Shown here in pieces: positions 44,948-55,300 of a stretch of 64,000 bases of DNA. How positions within the stretch are numbered: position 1 is the first letter of the stretch; each line of letters opens with the position of its first letter. The position numbers and the translations under genes were made by a program. Origin of the DNA: Neoarius graeffei (Eukaryota; Chordata; Actinopteri; Siluriformes; Ariidae); the NCBI RefSeq assembly GCF_027579695.1, contig NC_083583.1, forward strand, positions 5,643,705-5,707,704, written 5' to 3'. The notes under the pieces are model-generated. The model searched no databases. It was not told the origin of the DNA and saw nothing but the letters and a program-made list of their open reading frames with translations.

Positions 44948-46489
44948 GGGGGCTGCCATGCTGTAGCCATAGTAATCTTCCCCCTTTCACTGTACAGCAT
45001 TGAACACACCAATCCCTGTACTCGATGCCATGTTCTATCTCCGCCCATTCTTCTGACTCCCTGTAATGGTATTGGATACAGAGATGATACCGGATACCAA
45101 ATACAGTGATCTCACGACTGTGCTTAAAACCCGCAGCGAAATCAAAATTCTTTCTCTCTGGCGGTGGATTCCACGCGTAAAAGAGAAGCTGATGCATCGG
45201 TGCTACAGAAGGACAGAGAACAAAGAACGAGCTATTGATACCAGACCTTTAGCCAAAGTTCAATGTATTTGACCTTTGCATAGTTGTAATAATAACTGAA
45301 CCGGTTAGTTACTGCAGCCCGTGCAGTATTTCAAAGAGAAAAGGTGACCAGATCCCTTTTCCTTTTCTCAACGTCGACGAACTATAAATAAGATTCCTTC
45401 CAGATCATCGGACGACTAACGGAACACCAAAGATCTTCAGCTGACGAGCTGTGAAAGTGAAAGGAACAGAACTGTTTTCTCCCTGGACCTGGGCTCCACG
45501 CTGTCTTTGTACAAAAGAAGGTGTACTTTCAATCGCCAAGCAAGAGTGATCTCAAGTAAGGCTGGCATCTGGGCAATTGTTAGTCTTAGTTGTGGCTAGT
45601 TAATGTGAAGAGTGTTTATTTGAATTCATTTATGGTTTAAATGTACGCATTTTGATTCACATGAAAGTCGGTCTTAGACCGCATGTGGTTTGATTTACTT
45701 TGTTTACTATCTGTATTTAGTTAGATCGTGCATGCATTCTCTCTCTCTCTTTCTCTCTTTAACTCCCTCTGTCGTACTCTACTCCTCAACATTGGGATTT
45801 CAGGAGTAGCTAAGGGTTGAGTAGAAGTTTGGGTTTAAGGCCTAGCCGAGACTAGTTTAAACTACAGATTCCTTTGTCTCTCTTTCGCGTGCTCTCCCTG
45901 TGTTGACCATCCCCCCTCTGGGCACAGCCTGGCACAAGGCTCGCGCATTCCATTCACATTCCATACACACACTCTCTCACACACACCTACTCATACACAC
46001 ACAAACACGTGATTTCCCTATCACATTTTAACATCCACTCGTCCCTACACTGTAACACTGGCTATAGCTTATTACTTCTGATCACCATTAGTGCCTTAAT
46101 TATCATATACACTACTGATTCTTATTTATATACATTGTATCACCATTTATATTGAAGTATTCCTTGGCTGCTATTGTTGCTATATCTGATCAGTATTAGT
46201 TTGCTAATTCATGTCAGCTATTTCAATAAGTGGTATCTTTGGAATAAACTGTGTCCTGTTTATTGCTACAACATCCACTGAATGCCAACCAAGTATTCTA
46301 ATTGCCTTCACCCGTTTGGTTGTTATATGAATGTTATAGATCTAGAGTAAACATATTACATGAGAGCTACAATACTCAAGAAACTATAGCAACAGCACCA
46401 CTAAGTTATTCCATTGATTTTAATAGCTTAGCTATAAACTATTAGACACTTTAATTAATGATTAATGAATTTATGAGACTGATCCCCTT
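44948..46489. mobile_element. LTR-like insertion between the two Tc1 transposase halves
   Basis: About 1.5 kb with no coding sequence separates the Tc1 halves. It starts TGTAGGGGGGCTGCC, contains TATAAATAA near 45382, CT-rich stretches and AATAAA at 46242, which are LTR-style signals. A splice-donor-like CAAGTAAGG is near 45553. I could not define matching ends or a target duplication, so solo LTR is a proposal. Confidence 0.4.
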
Positions 46490-47194
46490 TTTACATGAGA
46501 CTGATTTGATAAGCCTAGATTCTTATCAAGAATGTCTTGGTACATTTCTCAATTCATCTTTCCTTCAATTATATGAAGTCTGCCAGTACCATATGCTGAA
46601 AAACAGCCCCAACACCATGATGTTCCCACCTCCAAACGTCACTGATGGTATGGTGTTTTTGGGGTGATGTGCAGTGCTATTTCTCCTCCAAACATGGTGT
46701 GTGCTCTGACATCCAAAGAGTTCAATTTTGGTCTCATCTGACCAGACTGTATTCTCCCAGTATTTCATGGCCTTGTCCAAAAGTTGTGCAGCAAACTTTA
46801 AACGAGCTTCAACATGATTTTTCTTCAGCAATGGAGTCTTGTGCGGTGAGCATGCATAGAGGCTATGGCAGTTGAGTGCATTACTTTTTATGTTCTTTGA
46901 AACAACTGGACCTGCTAATTCCAGGTCTTTCTGAAGCTCTCTGTGAGTGCTCCTTGGCTCTTGGACAACTCTTCTGATAATTCTTTTGACTCCCCTGTCA
47001 GAAATTTTGTGAGGAGCACCTGGTTGTGGCCGGTTTATGGTGAAATTATGTTCTTTCCACTTCCGGATAATGGCCCCAATGGTGCTCACTGGGAGATTCA
47101 GAAGTTTAGAAATACGTCTGTAACCAAGGCCATCAGTATGTTGTGCAACAATAAGGTTGTGAAGGTCTTGAGAGAGCTCTTTGCTTTTACCCAT
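46490..47194 (-). pseudogene. Tc1 transposase N-terminal half
   Basis: Start ATG 47194 (MGKSKELSQDL). Two helix-turn-helix units (LGYRRISKLLNLPVSTIGAI and the STHRELQKDLE region), then the first catalytic D in ENTVWSDETKIELFG and the HVWRRNSTAHHPKNTIPSV block. The frame shifts near 46600, before GTGRL-like sequence, and is cut at about 46490. Confidence 0.85.
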
Positions 47195-47433
47195 CATGAG
47201 ATGCTTCTTGTGTGACACCTTGGTAATGAGAAACCTTTTTATAGGCCATCAGTTAGGACTAAACCAGCTGATATTAATTTGCACTGATAGGGGACAGGAT
47301 CGCTTTCGAAATTCTCACAGATTTCAGCTGGTTTCTTGGCTTTCTCTGCCTTTTTGCACCTCCTTTTCTTCATGTGTTCAATACTTATTCCTTGTGTCAT
47401 TCCACTTTATTACACTTAATTTATGGACATGTA

Positions 47434-47961
47434 CACTACCGTTCAAAAGTTTGGGGTCACTTTGAAATGTCCTTATTTTTGAAAGAAAAGCACTGTTCTT
47501 TTCAATGAAGATCACTTTAAACTAATCAGAAATCCACTCTATACATTGCTAATGTGGTAAATGACTATTCTAGCTGCAAATGTCTGGTTTTTGGTGCAAT
47601 ATCTCCATAGGTGTATAGAGGCCCATTTCCAGCAACTATCACTCCAGTGTTCTAATGGTACAATGTGTTTGCTCATTGCCTCAGAAGGCTAATGGATGAT
47701 TAGAAAACCCTTGTACAATCATGTTAGCACAGCTGAAAACAGTTGAGCTCTTTAGAGAAGCTATAAAACTGACCTTCCTTTGAGCAGATTGAGTTTCTGG
47801 AGCATCACAGTTGTGGGGTCGATTAAATGCTCAAAATGGCCAGAAAAATGTCTTGACTATATTTTCTATTCATTTTACAACTTATGGTGGTAAATAAAAG
47901 TGTGACTTTTCATGGAAAACACAAAATTGTCTGGGTGACCCCAAACTTTTGAACAGTAGTG
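47434..47961. mobile_element. Tc1-type MITE (528 bp)
   Basis: Ends CACTACCGTTCAAAAGTTTG and its near-complement, with TA at 47432-47433 and 47962-47963. It has no coding capacity. This terminal sequence is very common in teleosts. It sits inside the right inverted repeat of the larger Tc1 element. Confidence 0.92.
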
Positions 47962-48100
47962 TATGTTTTGATTTCTTTGTATGTGTGAATTACTTGGGTT
48001 GTTACCGACATCTGGTGAAAATTTCATGTCAATAGCTCCATCAGAAATATATTTCCTGAGAAAAATGATGACGCATTTAATACTTATTTTCCCCGCTGTA

Positions 48101-48412
48101 TCATTTTCACCATTTTACTAATACATAACTTTAACATTTCACAAAACTAATCCACTCACTAGCATAAGTTTGGGAGATAGAAAGAAACTGAATTCCAAGG
48201 AAATCCACACAAACACAAGAGAACATGCAAAACTTCTCACAAACAGTACCATTAACTCAAGCTTAGGCTCGAACCGAGGACCCTGGAGCTACCTGATGCA
48301 CTGCCCCTCAGGACCAAATATAATTTAATATAATTATGCATTCAAATTGGCTTTTGAATATGGCTAGTCTTGTATGTGATGCTTAGGGTAAGTCAGCAGG
48401 GGGTGACATGGT
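48101..48412. other. Spacer, nothing recognised
   Basis: 48175-48300 resembles a worn SINE body (AATCCACACAAACACAAGAG, GAACATGCAAA), but is too diverged to bound. Confidence 0.3.
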
Positions 48413-48565
48413 GGCACGGTGGCACAGCAGTCAGTCTGACTGACTTTGGAGTTTTGCATGTCCACCCCATGCCTATGTGCTGGGTTCTCTGGTTTTCTCC
48501 CCCTTCCTAGAAACCAGCCAGTAGTTGGACTGGTGACTCTAAATTGTCCCTCGGTATGAGAATGT
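48413..48565 (+). mobile_element. Degenerate Mermaid/DANA-like SINE
   Basis: GGTGGCACGGTGGCACAGCAGTC is head-like, and GTTTTGCATGTCC, GGTTCTCTGG and GGTGACTCTAAATTG match the SINE body in order. It is shorter and older than the other copies. Confidence 0.55.
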
Positions 48566-48577
48566 GTGTGCATGTTA

Positions 48578-49184
48578 GGGTGCATCAGTTGCCCCCTAAA
48601 AATGAAAAGTTCCTCCGATCATGATGCATTTTTGTTTTTATGTTCCTTTTGGTAAGAAAACACACTGGGTGAAATATGTTGACAAAATTCAAAAGTTTAA
48701 TGGTGGCACCAGGAGCTCAAAGTTATGGAAAAAGCTGCTATTTTATGACAATTTCGATCACTTTTCATGAAACATTATGGCACCTTATAGAGTATACCAA
48801 ATATCTTAGATACACATTTTTAGTCCATATTCTAAATATATTATCAAGCACAGTTTGAGTTTTAGCTGTTCATTGAATCATTGTTCAACTACTTTTAAAC
48901 AATACAAATGTATTATGAATCACATTAATGCTTCTCAATCCCTTGCAAAGGTTCTTAACATGATCTCTGGCTCACAAGAAATCAATAAATGGAGTCCAAC
49001 ATTGTGATTCAAACCTTACGCGAAAACATAAAATAAGCGTTTTTGGCAAAAAATGAGCCTCATGGTGCCACCATTAGACTTTTGAATATGGTCCAAAAAT
49101 TTTACAGGATGTCTTTACTGGTGAAAAGGAACACCCAAACAAAAATGCATCAGATTTTATGAAAGTGAGGGCAACTGATGCACC
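48578..49184. mobile_element. MITE with GGGTGCATCAGTTGCCC ends
   Basis: GGGTGCATCAGTTGCCC at 48578 is matched in inverse by GGGCAACTGATGCACCC ending at 49184, with TA next to both ends. No coding sequence is present. A related right-hand end lies at about 52912-52975, in the RNase H remnant. Confidence 0.8.
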
Positions 49185-49567
49185 CTACACTCTAAAAAAT
49201 AATGGGGCCAGTACCACGGGCGCAGATAGAGGGTGGGAAGGGTGGGATTCGTCCCACCCAGATTTAAATTCACCTCGTTCGGTCCCCCCCACTTATAGGG
49301 AGGAAAAAATGTCTATGCTGTCTTTCTTTGCATAAGGCAAACCTCACGGAAAAATCAAAAGACTAATTACCATTTGGTTTATTGAGGTGCACAGCAGTAC
49401 ATACATAGTTGCAACAACTCACATAAAACAAAACAAAGACTGATATTCGGTTGGTTGAGCTGCGCAGACTGCACAGGTTGTGAGCTCGAGCTTGGTTTCT
49501 ATGGTTACCCACAACAAGTTTGACAGGCATATCGGGGACAGCTCCTAGTTCAGGACCCCAACACGGC

Positions 49568-49634
49568 ATGATGAAGGGTGCCAAACCGAAAAGGCAGAAA
49601 ACGATTGCATCGTTTTTTTAAAAAAACAACGACT
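49568..49634 (+). pseudogene. First coding exon of a ZMYM1-like hAT protein
   Basis: Tandem ATGs at 49568 and 49571 begin MMKGAKPKRQKTIASFF. A short basic leader with a K/R-rich stretch and SFF is the usual start of ZMYM1/TTF-type hAT proteins. A T run creates an in-frame stop at 49619-49621, and a GTAAGT donor follows at 49635. No later exon was found. Confidence 0.4.
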
Positions 49635-50378
49635 GTAAGTAAACTGTGCCTTACTTTATAATATCACCTTGCAATTTTTTGATAGTCTGTTCAAAGTAAT
49701 GTCGTAGTGAAAGTAAAATCGTACGGAGTAGAGATGCCTTTCTGGTAGCCTCCTTCTTTCGGTGGTAGCCTGTAGATACAGTGCTCAGAAGGCAGTTTTA
49801 ATGTTTAATCTGGCGTTCCCTGCCATAATTTCAGTGAGCATATTGTTTCATAAGGAAACTTTGTGAAGAGTTGTTGACTGACTGCCGCTCACGCAACACA
49901 CAGGCATAGTTAGAAAGTCAGGATGCACTGGTTTACACTCTACACACACACACGTAGCCCAGCCTCTCGCTATGTTTAACAGTTGGAACTTAGCGGTTTT
50001 AAAACTAGTTTTCTTAAAGAATCAGTGTGCTGAAAGTCAGTTAATGTTTAAATAAAACAGTTTTTGCATACGGCATATGGCATGCTTGGGGAGTGATTGG
50101 AATCAGTATCAGAATCAATAAGCTTTATTTCTTTCAATGATGGGTAATTAAGTTTGACAGTCCAAGTCTCAATACATAGGATACACAGACCTAGATGCTA
50201 TAGATAAATACAAAGGGTAGACAAAACAGTCAGCAGTCATCCAGAACACACACACACACACACACACACACACATTCAACCCACATGACATCCTGTCGTG
50301 TCAGTGGTAAATAGCACATGAGAGCACCAGACATCACAGGTGTGCTCTATTCCTACTCTTTATTTATTAGTACTAAGC

Positions 50379-51998
50379 TAATAGCCCAAGAGCATTAGCT
50401 CAAAATTGAGTCCAACCCGGAACAAATTAGTAACAAGCTGAATTTTTCAGAATATGTTCAGAATACCCTTAGGAATAACATACTAAAAGTCCCCGGGAAT
50501 CCACCTTGTGCTGTCTGAGAAATTCAAGATGGCGTCCAAAATGGCCGCCGATTGGAGATTTTTCAATATCTCAGGGATAAAACATAATATAAATGCAATT
50601 AAAATGTTAAATTATATATGTTCTCTCATACAAGCAATGCAAATTCACCATTATCACACTGTTAAAATTAACCAAGATTACAAGGTCATTAATGTGGAAA
50701 TTACATGGAATTTGATGGTTGACATGATTGACAGATTAGCTTAGTAGGCTACCTAGATACATGAACATAATGTAAGACAACAATTAGACATCAATTTCCT
50801 TAATATTTAGTGCATCTTTAAGCTTTGATAAAATATTAAAGGGAAATTAAATTTGAGAACTCTATCTTCTAAAACTACAATGGCAAGCTGTTTCAGTACA
50901 CTTCTTCAACATTCCGGCGACTTTCATGACAAAAAGGTCTGCCTCAATAAAAGCTCTTGCTTACAAACAATGAGTAGACTTAAACACTTCTCAGTGCCTC
51001 ACTTGTAATGCTTGGACCTTTGTTGTACCATCAATGAAGTAGGGAATTTATTCAAGCTTGTTTAAGGGTGGAAAAAAATTAATCTTTGAGTTTCTAGCGC
51101 CAGTCTTTACTACTAGCAATGCCAGTGTGTTCGGACAAAAAATGACTAAACTCAGCATGACCTTTTAAAAATGACTGAACTCAGCATGACCTTTTAACAT
51201 GCCATTTTTCATTTTACACCACCAATTTACTTTAATTAATATTAATGAAAATAAGTGCTCCAACCCCTAGTAATTGTGTTTGTTGTTTTGTGAACAGAAT
51301 AGGATGATACGGAGTGAACGAGTAACCAATGGATCCACACTCTATAATCGGTAGTGTACATTAAATAGCACATGTATAGATTTACAATTATAAGTCTGTA
51401 ATTATTATTGATTGTTGAAGTTGAAAGTTATCGAACAATGACCAGTTGTCTTCTTGTAAATAGGTTCATTATTTGAGGAACACTCAGTCGCCATGATTTA
51501 TTGTGTTGGATTAGCTTCTTGTTATAATGAACAATATATGTAAATAGATTGTTATAATGGATTGAAGGTAATGTTTTGGAGTTCATGATGTTTTTGGTTT
51601 TAGTGAAACTCCCAGTGCCAAAAATATGACAATCTAACCAGACATGGCAAGCGAACACATTATACACAAATATACTGTTATAATAATGTGTACATTGTTA
51701 TTATATAATGTTAATACACAATGTAATTAATACACACATGTTGGAATTTACTCTCCTACCCTACAAAACATATATTCTGACCTTTTAATTGCATTAATAT
51801 TTTGTTTTGGGCCTGAGATATGGGCAGATCTCCATTTGGCGGCCATTTTGGACGCCATCTTGAATTTCTCAGAGAACACAAGGGGGATTTCCGGGGACTT
51901 TTAGTATGTTATTCCTAAAGGTATTCTGAACATATTCTGAAATTTTCAGCTTGTTACTAATTCGTTCTGGGTATAACCCTATTACTCCTGGGCTATAA
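50379..51998. mobile_element. Unclassified element with inverted repeats of about 180 bp
   Basis: Bases 50379-50562 are repeated in inverse at about 51828-51998, with small differences: AATTAGTAACAAGCTGAA, TCAAGATGGCGTCCAAAATG and others match. The inner 1.3 kb is A/T-rich with no convincing protein. Both ends read TAATAGCCCA / TTATAGCCCA. I cannot name the superfamily. Confidence 0.65.
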
Positions 51999-52174
51999 CG
52001 GTTGCAGGGATGAAGGAGTGATGGTTTTTTTTTGTCTTAGCTGAGTAATGTCGCCGCCCTGAGGGCATCAGAGTATATTCCTCGCACAACACATGTTGGG
52101 GGTGGGGTTGGGGTTGGTTTGCTGGCAGCTTTGTCCCCCCCCAGTTCAAAAAACGTATCTGCGCCCCTGGGTAC

Positions 52175-52935
52175 ATGTTGTAATATTTGGTTCTAGTTGG
52201 TAGAAGAATCTACCAGTTTGAGAGTTATCCCATCTGTCTTGTAAAAATAACATCTTTGATATGTTTTGTTATATCAGCAGTGGTAAAAGGGTAATGAATG
52301 TCATAATTTTTATTTACTGATCTTTTGGCCAATTTATCAGCCATTTTATTTCCTATAATACCCATATGAAGGCGGCACGGTGGTGTAGTGGTTAGCGCTG
52401 TCGCCTCACAGCAAGAAGGTCCGGGTTCGAGCCCCGTGGCCGGCGAGGGCCTTTCTGTGTGGAGTTTGCATGTTCTCCCCGTGTCCGCGTGGGTTTCCTC
52501 CGGGTGCTCCGGTTTCCCCCACAGTCCAAAGACATGCAGGTTAGGTTAACTGGTGACTCTAAATTGACTGTAGGTGTGAATGTGAGTGTGAATGGTTGTC
52601 TGTGTCTATGTGTCAGCCCTGTGATGACCTGGCGACTTGTCCAGGGTGTACCCCGCCTTTCGCCCGTAGTCAGCTGGGATAGGCTCCAGCTTGCCTGCGA
52701 CCCTGTAGAACGGGATAAAGCGGCTACAGATAATGAGATGAGATGAGATAAGATATCGGAAATCTAATAATTCTATATCATGATCTTCCTTTTGAATTTT
52801 TTGAAGGACAGATAAGGAGTCAGAAAATATCACACTTTGATGGAGAGCTTTATCAATGAGAAGTTCCAAAGCCTTTGTAACTGCTATTAACTCAGCTCTA
52901 AAGATAGGAACATAAAAACAAAAATGCATCATGAT
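52175..52935 (-). pseudogene. LINE RNase H domain remnant, split by a SINE
   Basis: Leftward: FRAELIAVTKALELL and QSVIFSDSLSVLQKIQKE (52900-52755), the E and D motifs of RNase H, then beyond the SINE GIIGNKMADKLAKRSVNK (about 52365-52310), the terminal block. Such domains follow the RT in I/Jockey-group LINEs. No RT is retained. Confidence 0.6.
52371..52754 (+). mobile_element. Mermaid/AFC-type SINE with ATGAG tail
   Basis: Nearly consensus-like copy, GGCGGCACGG head to GAGATGAGATAAG tail. No clear target duplication was found. It splits the RNase H remnant. Confidence 0.9.
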
Positions 52936-53023
52936 CGGAGGAACTTTTCATTGTTAGGGGGCAACTGATGCACCCTGACGCTCAGCACTGTAAGTGTTGA
53001 TTGTATTGGAGTTGAATGTGTTC

Positions 53024-53927
53024 ATACATGTCAACCTATACGGAATGTCCGTATTTTATACAGATTTGATTCAATAAACGTAGTATACGGGCGTATAAAT
53101 AAAGTTATACGGATTCTTTAAAAAAACTTCAATATTTATTTAGAGCTATAATCAATTCCCACGATGATAAAAGAGCACATAACATTTACAAACGTACTGT
53201 ACACCACAGAAAGCACAAACAGCCAGTAAAGAGTCTTATGAAATCGCGCGTTATCTTGTGGTAGCGAGACTTCATTCCACTTTTGATCATGCGCACACCG
53301 CATTGCGAGAATCCCGCCAACCGGGAAGTCATACATAGACATATAAACATAGACGCCGCCTTCTGTGTAGAATCATACGTCATCCTCGCTGCCATATTGG
53401 ATGTGGCAAAGTGGAGATTCTTCAACCGTCTCTGGTATAGCGTCTAGACAGTAGCCGAGAATAAAGATGCCTCATTCATGTGCTGCGTTTAACTGTACCA
53501 ACAGGTTTACCGTCCAAACGAGATCACATGGGATTACCTTTCACAGGTGAGACTGGAAAAATACTTTTCATTGTATTTGGTCATTATAACGTAATTTTAC
53601 GAACAGATTTTCCTGACTTTGTGGCTAATATGAAGTCTCGTGCATAATAGCCGCTCGGTGAAACCTGTCTCCAAACAACGAAGTATTTCCTTCGTAACTA
53701 CGCTGATAACACTTTGTGTTTTTGTCGAACATTGGAGCTTTGTATTCATTCTGAAGGTTTATTGTTATTAATATTGAATAAAAAGTAACTGGGATATATC
53801 ATTGTTATTTTATCATTCAAATTTTAGGTAAATTATTTTAATTTGCATCTTATACGGATTTTATAAGGGAAATACGGATTTTGGAGGTTGGTTATACAGG
53901 TTTGATTGACCAAAGGTTGACATGTAT
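53024..53927 (+). mobile_element. P-element-like mini-transposon with a THAP exon
   Basis: 904 bp bounded by 14-bp inverted repeats ATACATGTCAACCT. Flanks ATGTGTTC (53016-53023) and GTGTGTTC (53928-53935) agree at 7 of 8, as expected of an 8-bp P-type duplication. Subterminal TATACGGA / TATACGGATT motifs recur at both sides. The interior keeps the first THAP exon and its upstream region but no later transposase exon, so it would move only with help. Confidence 0.65.
53467..53546 (+). CDS. THAP domain, first exon only
   Basis: ATG 53467 opens MPHSCAAFNCTNRF and ends GITFHR at a GTGAGA splice donor (GT at 53547). The C-x4-C pair and the GITFHR block are the standard first exon of THAP proteins, including vertebrate P-element homologues (THAP9-type). 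The second half of the zinc finger (C-x2-H, AVPTIF-like motif) is missing from the element. It carries a GCCATATTGG-rich upstream region that may be its promoter. A truncated DNA-binding protein could not bind by itself. Confidence 0.7.
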
Positions 53928-54040
53928 GTGTGTTCTACTGCTGACTGTAGCATGTCCTTTTGTTTGGATATTTAGGGACTAAATCTAAGTCAGCTTTTGG
54001 AGCTTGGGATTCCCAGAATGGAAAAGGATCACCCAACAGG

Positions 54041-54385
54041 GTGGTACGGTGGTGTAGTGGTTAGCACGGTCGCCTCACAGCAAGAAGGTTCTGGGTTCGA
54101 ACCCAGCGGCCAGCGAAGCCCTTTCTGTGTGGAGTTTGCATGTTGTCTGCGTGGGTTTGCTCCGGTTTCCCCCACAGTCCAAAGACATGCAGTTAGGTTG
54201 ACGTGGGGTGACCTTGGGCTGAGGTGCCCTTGAGCGAGGTACCGAACCCCTGACTGCTCCCCAGGTGCTCTGGTGTGGCTGCCCACTGCTCTGGGTGTGT
54301 TCACTGCTTCGGATGGGTTAAATATGGAGGATGAATTTCACTGTGCTTGAAGTGTGCATGTGACAAATAAAAGCTTCTTTCTTAA
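54041..54385 (+). mobile_element. Chimeric SINE: Mermaid/AFC head with a different 3' half
   Basis: The first 150 bp match the other SINEs here. After GACATGCAG the sequence changes to GAGGTGCCCTTGAGC, GCTGCCCACTGCTC and GACAAATAAA, a 3' end of another fish SINE type with an L2-like finish. AAAAGGATC and AAAAGATC flank it imperfectly. Confidence 0.75.
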
Positions 54386-55080
54386 AAGATCTATATTTAA
54401 TTGCACTTTGAGTTTGTTTGAATTCTCTTCTTAGATCCAAAGGCACAATAGAGCAGTCTATCTCCAAAACAGAGATGGATAGGAGTACACTTTAATTCTA
54501 AGGCATTGATTTTGAATAACATCTCATTTTCTTTTCCTAGAAATACTTGCAGTATCATAAACTTCCCAACCATCATGATGATGATGATGATGATGCTTTA
54601 TTCCAGACTCAAGGTCCATCCCCACAGAGTACAAAAAAACAATTAAATTAACACATAAGACAAATAACAAAAAAAAAAACACAATCACAATATAAAAACA
54701 AATCATTACAAACAACACACAAAATTAAAAACATCTAATGTCACAATTTCAAGAGACACTTATACCAATGCTTCCAATACTGAGATGTGCAGCGAGTGTC
54801 ACTGTATACCATGCTTACTAGTGCCACAACATTTTGGTTTTTTAAGTCATTCAGCCTGCAGATAAATCTATACATTGTGTTTCTCAACACTGCATTCAGT
54901 GTATTAAAAGTGTTTTTTAAGACATGATAGAATTAGAGATTTTTAAGACATGATAGAATTAAGACATTAAGACATGATAGAATTAGAGATTTATCGAGAA
55001 TGATCATTGTTTCTTTGTCAATACCCTACTTGCTGCCACATATAACTTTATTCTTTTACGACATTTAGTTATCAACACTG
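54386..55080. other. Spacer upstream of atxn1l
   Basis: An (ATG)n run lies at 54575-54595, and LINE-tail-like sequence (GCTTTATTCCAGACTCAAGG) follows. A 20-bp motif with AAGACATGATAGAATTA is repeated three times at about 54921-54988. No gene. Confidence 0.5.
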
Positions 55081-55300
55081 TACAGACGCGATAAACATAA
55101 ACACGGCATCTGTGAACGCGCGCAAAGCAGCGCCTGTGAATGCGCCTACTGCTGTGACGTCATCATTGCGCGCCGCTGAGGTTTCGTCGCTGGCCTCTGA
55201 AATGGGCACTAATCATCAGCCCTGATTTCACCATTGATTTATGACTCTGACTCACCAGAAGCCTACAGCTCGACCTTAGGCGACACCATGACATGCAAGA
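55080..55300 (+). promoter_or_regulatory. atxn1l: Candidate atxn1l promoter and noncoding exon 1
   Basis: CpG-dense in an otherwise AT-rich setting (GAACGCGCGCAAAG, GCGCGCCGCTG). A perfect palindromic CRE TGACGTCA is at 55155-55162. The region ends at a consensus-like donor GTAAGT (55301). Transcription start is not determined. The link to atxn1l rests on position, strand, the donor and the reading-frame continuity of the upstream ORF. Confidence 0.55.
55155..55162 (+). promoter_or_regulatory. CRE (CREB/ATF site)
   Basis: Perfect TGACGTCA in the CpG-rich block, about 130 bp upstream of the strong upstream ATG. Confidence 0.5.

Larger units (their letters stand above)
40965..48098 (-). mobile_element. 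Tc1-like transposon expanded to 7.1 kb by later insertions
   Basis: Ends CAGCGAGGAAAATAAGTA (left) and the complement at right, with TA at 40963-40964 and 48099-48100. The inverted repeats extend about 180 bp (40965-41144 against 47363-48098, allowing for the MITE inside). It contains an L2 LINE (41145-44622), an LTR-like segment (44948-46489) and a Tc1 MITE (47434-47961). Confidence 0.9.
49215..52169 (+). mobile_element. hAT-like (ZMYM1-type) element holding a second element
   Basis: Ends CACGGGCGCAGATA and the complement of CAGGGGCGCAGATA match in 13 of 14 bases. Only GTAC is shared by the flanks (49211-49214, 52171-52174), so the class is not proven by target duplication. A ZMYM1-like first exon lies at 49568, and a long-TIR element interrupts the interior at 50379-51998. 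Confidence 0.55.
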
